NCBI GenBank assembly: GCA_037074615.1
Contig: CM073532.1
Location: 14,220,001-14,284,000, forward strand
Origin: Leucaena leucocephala
Taxonomy: Eukaryota; Streptophyta; Magnoliopsida; Fabales; Fabaceae
Length of the DNA: 64,000 nt
Direction of reading: 5' to 3'
Within the stretch, counting starts at the first letter, position 1. Each line of letters begins with the position of its first letter. Under the pieces are notes generated by a model. The model was not told where the DNA came from. It ran no database searches and saw only the letters and a list, made by a program, of their open reading frames with translations. A program made the position numbers and the translations under genes. Positions 11,507-20,142 of the stretch are shown piece by piece.

Positions 11507-12009
11507 CTCCCCCTCCCATTTCATGCATCCCACGGTTTTGAGCCTTTTAGAGAGAGGAGGAGGTGCTAGAGAGAGAAAGTGAGAGGAAGAAAGAAAGAAA
11601 GGAAGTTCTGGCGGAGCTGGAGGCAGAATAGAGATAGTAGAGCTCTGCTAAGCTTTTGAGGTAGTAACTAATCCTAGCTTTTATGTAATGGCTTTGTGAT
11701 TTGTTGTGCTATTGTTTGGTTGGATTGTTGTCTTATATGTTATGCTTGAAGCTCTACTGCAATGCTATGATCATATGTTATTGAGTATGGAAGCACGCAG
11801 CATACTTATCTGTACACAATCACAAGCAAGCACTATCACACTGCATTACATATATTGTTATGATTGTTGCTATTGAGATTCCCCCGAATCTCATCCCCAT
11901 CCATAACCCATTACAGGGAGGTTATGCTGAAGTGGATTTTGAGAATCCTAGGAGACGCCGTTATGCTGCCGAAGTAAAGACTGAACATCAGTATATGATA
12001 AGTACTGTG

Positions 12010-12084
12010 TACGTAGTGCTGTCTAAGGAGGCTAGAAGTGAGTGGACCTAGCCGGTTCATCTAGTCTTTCCTGGGTACTACGTA
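12010..12084 (+). other. Conserved LTR stem module (exemplar)
   Basis: Outer helix TACGTAGTGC (12010-12019) with GTACTACGTA (12075-12084), inner helix GGCTAGA with TCTAGTC, apical helix GGACC with GGTTC. The module lies downstream of the TATA box and so should be transcribed. Other copies on plus: 2039-2115, 30229-30305, 42192-42268, 47133-47209, 52971-53047, 53458-53534, 63768-63844. On minus: 368-443, 18037-18112, 22923-22997, 24765-24841, 32142-32218. Pairing was worked out by hand; the function is unknown. Confidence 0.65.
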
Positions 12085-12599
12085 GAATGGTAGTTCTCAT
12101 GAGGGGATTACCGAATCAGTACAGTTCAGTTCTTTGTACAGATAAAGCGTAGCGGTTATGCTGCCGGAGTTTAGGCAGAAAGAGATGTAATAGAGATAGC
12201 AAGATTATGTATATGTCTTGTTGTGTATGCCATGCTGTATGACATTATGTTATTCAATGATAAGTGTTGTTTGGCATATTCAATTTATGTATGGTAAATT
12301 AAGGGAGAAATTCGTAGGTCCTGAGGTAGTAGTGTTCTGGCCTCAGTTTGACCTAGTAAACGAAGGAGTTTGGCTACGAGATTTGGTGAGCCGGTAGTAC
12401 ACATCTGGGGCATTCCGTGGATAGGTAATAAGCCTCATTTGGATGTGCAGAATGAGATTAATTAATTTTCAATTAAAGGTCCAGAATAAGGAACTTAAGA
12501 GTGAAATTTTGAATTTCTGGGCTTAAGTTAAGATATATCAAGCTAATATCGCTTCCGTAAGTGTACTCTGAGGAGTCTAAGGGAGGATGTTTCATACGC

Positions 12600-13218
12600 C
12601 ATGTTATGTATTCGACCGGATGTCTCGTTTGCCTTAAGTATGACTAGCAGATATCAACAGGACCCCGGTGAGGGCCATTGGACTGCTGTCAAGAATATCC
12701 TTAAGTACTTAAGAAGGACTAAGGACTTATTCTTGGTCTATGGTGGATTGGATGATGAGCTCTATGTAACTGGTTACACAGATGCAAGTTTCCAAACTGA
12801 CCAGGATGACCAGAAATCGCAATCTGGATACCTATTCCTCCTAAATAATGGAGCGGTAAGCTGGAAGAGCTCTAAGAAGAGCACTGTAGTAGATTCTGCA
12901 ATGGAAGCCGAGTATATAGCAGCATCTGATGCAGCTAAGGAGGCCGTTTGGATCAGGAAGTTCATTACTGAACTAGGGGTGGTATCGACCATCTTAGATC
13001 CAATAACTTTGTTCTGTGACAATAGTAGTGACATTGCACAGGCCAAAGAGCCTTGGTCACATCAAAGGACCAAGCATATACTCAGGCGATTACATCTCAT
13101 CAGAGAAATCAATGATAGAGGTGATATAAAAATATGCAAGGTAGCAAGAGAAGACAATGATGCTGATCCTCTAAACCGCTTGTCCAGGCAAAACATGAGC
13201 GTCATGTTAGGTCAATAG
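12600..13218 (+). pseudogene. Copia 1 RT end and RNase H
   Basis: Continues the RT/RNase H frame after the nested solo LTR (MLCIRPDVSF...). RNase H motifs TDASFQTD, EAEYIAAS and CDNS are present. Differences from the intact copy include a Thr to Met change and an Arg to Trp change, both C-to-T type. A 4-bp loss near 13174 shifts the C-terminus out of frame, so the conserved DPLTKPL end is lost. This would be the last domain of the polyprotein. Confidence 0.9.
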
Positions 13219-13250
13219 GATTGAGACAAATTAATGATTGTTCCTAGTGC

Positions 13251-13261
13251 AAGTGGGAGGA
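13251..13261 (+). promoter_or_regulatory. Copia 1 polypurine tract
   Basis: AAGTGGGAGGA directly before the 3' LTR start TGTTGG: the plus-strand primer site. Copia 2 has the same tract on the minus strand at 56164-56174. Confidence 0.85.
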
Positions 13262-15122
13262 TGTTGGAAATTGTGCCCTAGGGGCCAATCATTGTATCAT
13301 GTTATCATATTATTTGCATGTTTACTATGATGACAATCCTTGGATAACTAGTGATTTTATCCTAAATGTCCCTGGTCAGTCATCTATGCGGGAACAGAGA
13401 TGAAATAAGACCAGTATGACTTTGAAGATATATAGAGATATAAATCAAAGTCATAAGCACATGTAAGAGTACAGGGTGTTGGATCGACCCGCTATGAGAG
13501 AGTTGCATGGGTTAAGTCATAAGTTTCTCTCATATACAAGCCATGTCACTATGCCCTTTGACCTGAGATCATCATGGATTCCTACATGACAAACGCTCAG
13601 CTTTGACCTAGTCAAAAGTCACTTTTGACCGAGTGATCATAAAGGCTATGCTCGGGCTTAGTGGTTTTTCATGCGGAGGAATGTGAATGGTCAAGATGGA
13701 ATTTGTCCCTCACATTCGTAGAGAGATATTACTGGGCCCCTCGATGAGTGAGTCTGAGAAATGTATGGCCATACTGGAATGGAAGGGTAGTTCCATTTCT
13801 ATATTCAGACTACTCAGGGATCGAGAAAGTAACGGTCAGGAACAGGAGGATGACGTTCTCCATGCCTCATCCTTGACCGAAATATCATGTGACAAAAGGG
13901 ACGTGATATGGTTGTATGAAAGGTTACATCGTTTATCGATCCTCATATGTTTTGGGTAGTCGTAATGCCTTGCTAGAGACCGCTTACGACTTGTGGGTCA
14001 GTATAGTAACTGGGCCACTGCCAACTTCATATGGGCCTACAGGGTCGCACACAAAACAGCCCAATGCGAGCTATGATGTCCAGATTCATTGAATCTAAGA
14101 GATGTCTAGATTCAATGAATAATCTAGGGTGGATATATATTTTATATATATATAAATTAGTTTATATATATATTATATATATAATATAAGAGATATTTGT
14201 AAGATTTAATTTATAAGGATAAATTAAATCTCTATCATTTTTGAATTTGAATTTAAATGGATATGATCTATTTAAATTTGAAATTCAAATTGATAAGATA
14301 TCTCAAATTTGATTTATAAGAATAAATCAAATATAATTCTGTCTTATCTTTATTTTAAATTAAATAAATAGGTGAATTAAATCTGTGGGACGGATTTAAT
14401 ATAAACCATATTTATTTAATTAGTTTCTTATTAAATTATGCAATATATGATATTGTATTAATTCAGAATTAATATAAGATTAATTCTGAAGCCCGGCCCT
14501 ATTAGAAGCCCGATAGCTTCCTATATATTTGACATTAGGAGCTAGGGTTCTACAGACAGTATAGATCTCTTCACACACATTCAGTCGTGAGAAAAGGGGG
14601 CAGGGAGAGTGCAAAAGGTTTGCACATAAGAAACTGCCGAGATAGAGAGAGTGAGGACGGAATCTCTAGAAAGCCCTAGAGGGACAAGAGGCGCTAGCAC
14701 GTCGTTCGCAATTGGAACGCTATTCGTGTGGATACCGGTAGAGGAAGCCGATCTGAGCTGTCGACTTCTACGATACGACCAGACACGAAGCAAGGTCGCG
14801 ACCAGAACACGCTGAGGTCGCGACCATACGGGCATCTGAACGTCAGAAATCCGAAAAGAAGAGGCAGGTCGCGACTTGAAGCTGACGAGGTCGCGACTAC
14901 AAACTCCAGAGACTTCAGGTCGCGACGAGAAGCAGAGGAGGTCGCGACTAAAATGTTCCAGAGGCGAAGAGTCGCGACTAGTGGACACTGAGGTCGCGAC
15001 CAAAGCTTGAAACCGAAGGTAGCACTTCTTTCTCCTTGACTTAAACACATTCGGTAGATCCTGGCTGGAAATGGAAAAATTTTTAAAGTTAATTTCCGCT
15101 GCGTGTCTTCCAATTCCCTTCA
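13262..15122 (+). repeat. Copia 1 3' LTR
   Basis: 1861 bp, nearly identical to 3508-5369. Differences seen include a shorter TA tract, one extra A in the first palindrome, and scattered substitutions. It includes the GTCGCGAC array (14793-15001). Confidence 0.95.
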
Positions 15123-15205
15123 GTGGTATCAGAGCCATGCCGTTTTGTGTTTAAGTTAGGCTTGATTCTTGATACATGTGATGTATGTTAGACTTCTTAG
15201 CGGAT
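15123..15205 (+). repeat. Leader copy following the Copia 1 3' LTR
   Basis: Begins with the primer site GTGGTATCAGAGCC and matches 5370-5452 of the Copia 1 leader, then stops abruptly. An element should end at its 3' LTR, so this is the start of a second interior. It suggests a tandem LTR-interior-LTR-interior array later cut by a deletion. Confidence 0.85.
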
Positions 15206-15210
15206 TATTA

Positions 15211-15525
15211 TTCTTGATACAGTTTTTCCAGAAATTTGACCAAATGAATAGTAAACTTTGACGTGAGAGTTGACTTAGTTAACTAGTCAATTGGTCCAAG
15301 GAATTATTTTTCTCTTATAGTTCAATATGTTAGCTTCAAGTATCCTTGTGAACCAGTTAATTTCGATTCTTCTAGAATTAATTATTATTTTTTGTAGTTT
15401 GTCACTTAATCTGGAATTACCATATGAGCAGTACTTGAAATTCCATATTTTGTAATTGAACTCCAATGGATGTTTAAGTGGTTCTAAATGCTACTGAATA
15501 GTCTCTAAGATGTAAGAAAATTAGT
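15211..15525 (+). repeat. Gypsy LTR 3'-part fragment
   Basis: Resembles the region just before the LTR end at 30750-31035, including GGTTCTAAATGCTAC, but stops before the terminal GGATGTTTCA. It may be the remainder of the LTR interrupted at 3507. Confidence 0.55.
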
Positions 15526-16089
15526 ATATGACATAAGCTTAGGGATATTTAACCCTAGCTCTATTCTTGGCCAGTCATGCTTCTATTGGGATGAAGTCAA
15601 CTCCTCTTGCCTTGACTATTATTCTCTATTAGGATCCTCTCTTTTTGATCTCTACTAGTCTTACTGAACTTTGTTCCATCTTAACATCGCCTATCAATTG
15701 AAGGATTTATGTGTCCTTATCCTCACTACGATCCCTAACTAATTCAACTATTTTCTTTTAGCTAACTAAGGAAGGGTTTGGCTCACATCTCTAGGCTATT
15801 AATACTTTTAGGTTCCCGAATCCTTAAGAATCACTAGCAAGCAAGAAGCTATCTCTAAATTTTCCTTTAAACCTCAACAAATTGAGAATTTAAACTTCAT
15901 TTCTTATTGATCATTAGTATTCATTTTCCCCTAGAGCATTCACCTCCAATCCATAAACTTAGTTGAACCATGAACAAGTAACCCGTTATTGATTTCAACC
16001 TAGACCAGGCTTTATCTAATCTGCTGCGTACCTAGTATCCTGAGTAGAGCATTCTTATCATATGCCAGAGCCTCTACTCTGATACGAAA
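15526..16089 (-). other. Degenerate Gypsy leader (minus) with primer-site remnant
   Basis: No ORF. At its right end the minus strand reads ...GGATGTTTCA, then a mutated primer site (CGTATCAGAG) and leader-like sequence. It therefore looks like the start of a minus-strand Gypsy interior, truncated near 15526. Confidence 0.45.
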
Positions 16090-16341
16090 TGAAACATCCT
16101 TACTTTTACCTCTTAGTGTACGTTCGCAAGCGATTAGATGTGTGGAAGCTTTACATAGACCCAAAAATTAAATCTTTGCAAATTAGTCCTCAGGTATTGT
16201 TCACAGTGCATTTTTCCAGATTTGGCAATCTAACTTTAAAAAATTATAACTAATTCAACAAAAATCATAGAGGTGCTCCAAATTTCTAGTTAAAGCCTTT
16301 TCATTCCTCTTTAAAGGAAAAGTATAAAAAAAGACATTTAT
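16090..16341 (-). repeat. Gypsy LTR end fragment (minus)
   Basis: Begins TGAAACATCC, the reverse complement of the LTR terminus, and continues ~250 bp before another LTR start (TGTAACATCAC) at 16342. Confidence 0.6.
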
Positions 16342-16799
16342 TGTAACATCACAAATTTTGATAGAAAGAATTTATAAGGAGTGGTTAAGGTCAAGAGTAT
16401 TTTTTTAAATTAAAACATCTCAAAGGTTAAATTTCAGGAAAATGATAGAGGAAATAATAATCATTAAAAAATATTTTTACTCAGAAAAATTAAGGAAAAA
16501 TCATGAAATGGATGTTTTGGAGATATAGAAAATTATGGAAGAGTTTGTTTCCCCAAAAAAGGAATAAATGATTCAATACTTATTTTTCAAATTTTAAGGT
16601 TCTATTTTCTTGAAAAAATCAAGAAAATAGTTAGAAGTTATCGTTTGCCCTAGAAATTTTAGGTAAATTACTTTCTAAACTAGAGAAGCTATTGGATAAA
16701 GAAAAATCTAATATACTATTAAGGATTATTGTCTAATTTTTTTTGAAAGATTCAGGATATTAAGTAAATGATGAAATAAGGAATATATTAGTTTGAGAG
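16342..16799 (+). repeat. Putative LTR start fragment, AT-rich, unassigned
   Basis: Opens with TGTAACATCAC, like the other LTR starts, but the rest is AT-rich and matches nothing else in the window that I can see. It ends where the next LTR start begins. Confidence 0.3.
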
Positions 16800-17483
16800 T
16801 GTAATATCCCAATTTTAAGGCCCAGAGACTTAGAAATTAGCCTGAAATAGATATGCTACCAGACCCCTTTAAACAGAAGTCCCAAAAATATACAAAGGGT
16901 ACTAAAGTGCAAATAAGTGAAAGTACAGGGACTTATATGTAAATAGTAAAAGTCCCTAGGGGCATAATGGTCATTTTTTAAAAGAAAGGGACTAAAGTGA
17001 AAAGTCTAAAAGTTCCATGGTATGAAATGAAAGTAGACACAAGATATGGGCCATTTGGTGTAATTATATAAAGTTGAGGGACTTAATTCAACAGAGGAAA
17101 AGTTTCCAGGGGCAAAATGGTAATTATAGAAAGTTAAGCTGCAGTGACTAGAACTTCCCAAAAGTATTTTAATCTCAAATTTTATCAGTAGATGGATGAA
17201 GTTATGCTGGTTAATCTAGCATGATACAGAAATTTTATTAGAGTTCCAGATAATTGATATTTATCTGATACTCTGAAAGTAATCTGAATTTTTTATCAGA
17301 CCTTATGGACCTAAGATATAAATGAAAAATTACACGAAGGTGCATCCTGTAAAGAAAAAGATTAAGGAACTGATAGAATCCCGAAAGGAGTTATGTAGAA
17401 AAAGTTATTCATATTTTAGTGAATTTTGAAGGAAGTTTGTTAACATTTGATATCCGATTGGGAAACTTAAGCGGTAAGCAAGC
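16800..17483 (+). repeat. C-type Gypsy LTR start fragment
   Basis: Starts TGTAATATCCCAATTTT and resembles the first ~700 bp of the LTR at 27930, with the same succession of short degenerate motifs around the phrase AGGGACTTA. It is cut by a minus-strand LTR at 17484. Confidence 0.65.
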
Positions 17484-20067
17484 TGAAACATCCTCCTTTA
17501 GACCCCTCAGAGTACACTTACGGAAGCGACATTGACTCGGTTATATCTTAACTTAAACCCAAAAATTAAAATTTTACTCTTAAATTCATTATTCTGAACC
17601 TTTATTTTGAAAATTGATTTATCTCATTCTACACATCCAAATAAGGCTTATTACCCATCCACGTAAAGCCCCAGATATGTGCTATTGGCTCACCAAATTT
17701 TGTGGCCAAACTCTTTCGTTTACTAGGTCAAACTGAGGTTGGAACACTGCTACCTCAGGGCCTGCGAATTTCTCTCTTAATTTCTTAACTTTTCAATTAC
17801 TCTCCTAATTACTTCTCTTATGATAACCCATTATTCTAACTACTTATACACAAGCTGAACATGCCAAATAATATTTATTATTAAATAATAAATTGTTATA
17901 CAACAGGGCATGAACAAAATCCTCATATCTCTATTACATCTTTCCTGCCAGAAATCCGGCAGTATAACTACTATACTTCATCTTTAACAATAACTAAATT
18001 GTACTGATTCAATAATTCCCATGAGAACTACCATTCTACGTAAGTACCAGGAAAGACTAGATGAACCGACTAGGTCCATTCACTTCCAGACCCCTTAGAC
18101 AGTACCTACGTACACAGTACTCATCATATCCTATCTTCATTATGGACATTCTGTCATAATTTTGGCAGCATAATGGCATCTTCATTCTCAAAATTCACTT
18201 CGACGTAACCTCTCTGTAATGGGTTATACATAGGGGATGAGATTCGGGGGAATCTCAGTAGCAAACAGTACTAAACAATATATGCATTAATGATTGGTAT
18301 TAATGCTTGCTTGTGATTGTGTCACCTTAATGTAATGTGCATGCTTCCATGTAACATATGAAATACAATTGGCCAAGGTAATCATAGCATAGAGCTTCAA
18401 CAATTACATATTAACATCAATCAATCAAGCCATAACACAATCAACCATACATTCAACACATACAAGTTTAGGTAAGTTTACTACCTCACTAGCTTAACAG
18501 AACTTTAATATCTCTATACTGCTTTTGGCTCTGCCAGAACTTCCTTCTTTCTTTCTTTTCTTCCCTCCTCTCACTTTCTCTCTCTATAACTCACTTCTCT
18601 CTCTAAATTGGTTCTCTTGGACGTGAATGGAAGGGCAAGGGGTGGGGTATTTATAGGTTTCACAAATGGCATTTTGGTAATTCTTAAGAACTTTAATCAT
18701 GCGGCCACGATTTTTCTTAGAATTTTCTATTTTATTTAATCTATTTTATTGTATCACCATGGTGATGTCCTCATGAGACTCATGGCCCTTCATAAGTATC
18801 TGCTGACTCAGCATGCTGACTCAAAAGTTGTAATGATTACTTTTACTTTATGTTTATTTTTTTATTATTTTCTTTTCTTTTCTTGGCTTAATCACCAAGT
18901 AACATTAAAAGCATGTGGGAACCACCTTTGGCAGAACACATGGAAAAATTGGGAGCCTTGGGAGCCTTACAGAAGCTTTCAAAAACATTCCGGTCTAAAC
19001 CAGAACCGATTCAGTCACATTTTGGAAAATGGCTAATAAATATTTCCCAAGGGATTTTTATCTTCTCCCTTAACAAAAGTTTCTCAAAATAATATTTCCT
19101 ATTTTCTGGAATTTTTTGGGAATTTTATGCACATATTCAAAAATCACTACCTTTCGGCCCGAAAATTACGATTTTGCCCTTGATCTAGTTTGGCCTCATT
19201 CAGACATCTTGGGCTTCCCCTGGGCCTATCATGACTTAGTCTAACTTATATCTGGGCCTTAGAAATACTATATGGCTTCTGGCCATAGTCCGATTATCTC
19301 TAATCGGACTGCTTTTCCTTTACCGATCATAACTGTAAATTCCCATCTTTAGGAATTTTTACAGAAAAATAGGGACGTCAAATCAAAATTTCGTGTCACA
19401 TCATTCAAGCGGGAATTATTTTCTCTATCTCCCAGTATTTTCAGATATTAAATCTGGACCGGGGCTATTTTGGCCTGAAAGTACGCTCGCGCGCAGTTTT
19501 GAAAATGACCATTTCACCCTTGGTCACTTTTCTGATTCTTACATACTCATAGGGACCTCATATGCATATTTCACAGTTCAGTGAATTGATTAGCATAATT
19601 TTCTCTAGTTTATGGTAAAATATGGTACTCATCGGCTACTAGCTCGATCTTTCCCATAATTACGATTATGCCCCTATATCCTCTTTCTGACCACTTTACT
19701 TATCTTCTTATCCTTCATCTTAAGTTTTCAAAATTCTCTTTCAACAACTCATCCCCTGAACTCCTTGGGAGTCATTATTAATTGAAAGGCTCAACAACCC
19801 CTCCCATATCAGGTTATCTTACTCAGGAGCCAGCCCATGTCTAGCTACCTGCAGAATTCCTAGGCTTAAAACTTAGTATATTCCTTACATTCCTCTTTTT
19901 GAACCTAGGTGAACTATCCCTATTTTTAGGTTAAAGACTTAACTCATCTTTAAATCCTCAGGGACTTAGCTCATTCCTCGGATTCCTACAAAATATAGGT
20001 AAGTGATCTGCCCATATCAGATTACTATCCTGGGACTACGAGTTTAGCAGCCTTCCCATATCAGACT
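17484..20067 (-). repeat. A-type Gypsy LTR (minus), nearly complete
   Basis: 2584 bp. The minus strand ends with GGATGTTTCA at 17484 and extends back to the GTCTGATATGGG region, lacking only about the first 40 bp of the LTR. It carries the long stem module (18037-18112), the GAGATTC hairpin near 18240 and a TATA box. An adjoining fragment starts at 20068. Confidence 0.8.
18644..18656 (-). promoter_or_regulatory. LTR TATA box
   Basis: CTATAAATACCCC on the minus strand, with a GA-rich tract downstream on that strand (about 18540-18605). Confidence 0.55.
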
Positions 20068-20142
20068 GAAACATCCTTATTTTCGTACGTCTTAGGGGAC
20101 ATTTGGTAGCATTTAGAACCACTTTCAAGGTCATTGAAGTCC
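20068..20142 (-). repeat. C-type LTR terminal fragment fused to pol
   Basis: Reverse complement of an LTR end (TGAAACATCC..., with the GGTTCTAAATGCTACC block). It joins directly to Gypsy pol at TTGAAGTCC. The apparent Met start at 20103 therefore lies in LTR sequence and is not the real start of the protein. Confidence 0.7.

Larger units (their letters stand above)
9842..12594 (+). mobile_element. Solo Gypsy LTR (A type) inside Copia 1 RT
   Basis: 2753 bp, starting TGTAACATCCCG and ending GGATGTTTCA, flanked by the 5-bp duplication TACGC (9837-9841 and 12595-12599). The intact Copia copy has a single TACGC at this place, which proves an insertion. No interior or second LTR remains, so it is a solo LTR left by LTR-LTR recombination. 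The U3 has repeated TGATATGGGC motifs (9884-10150) and several AAATGCCC/GGGCATTTT stretches. Then come TATA (11494), a GA-rich tract, hairpin GAGATTCCCCCGAATCTC (11875-11892), the long stem (12010-12084) and hairpin CTGCC/GGCAG (12161-12178). It is the best reference for an A-type LTR here. Confidence 0.95.
3508..15122 (+). mobile_element. Copia element 1 (defective, with nested solo LTR)
   Basis: Ty1/Copia retrotransposon with two LTRs (3508-5369, 13262-15122), an initiator tRNA-Met primer site, one gag-pol region and a polypurine tract. Without the nested 2753-bp solo LTR and its 5-bp target duplication it would be about 8.9 kb. The coding region is a relative of the intact copy at 56178-60161 but has several frameshifts, stops and a lost start codon. 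An 83-bp leader copy follows the 3' LTR. TATTA precedes the 5' LTR and also occurs at 15206-15210, but this may be chance or microhomology. Confidence 0.93.

Noticed and set aside
3503..15210. TATTA on both sides of Copia 1 plus its leader tail as a true target duplication
   Set aside because: The right copy overlaps the leader match and integrase would not use an end inside the leader; chance or microhomology is as likely.
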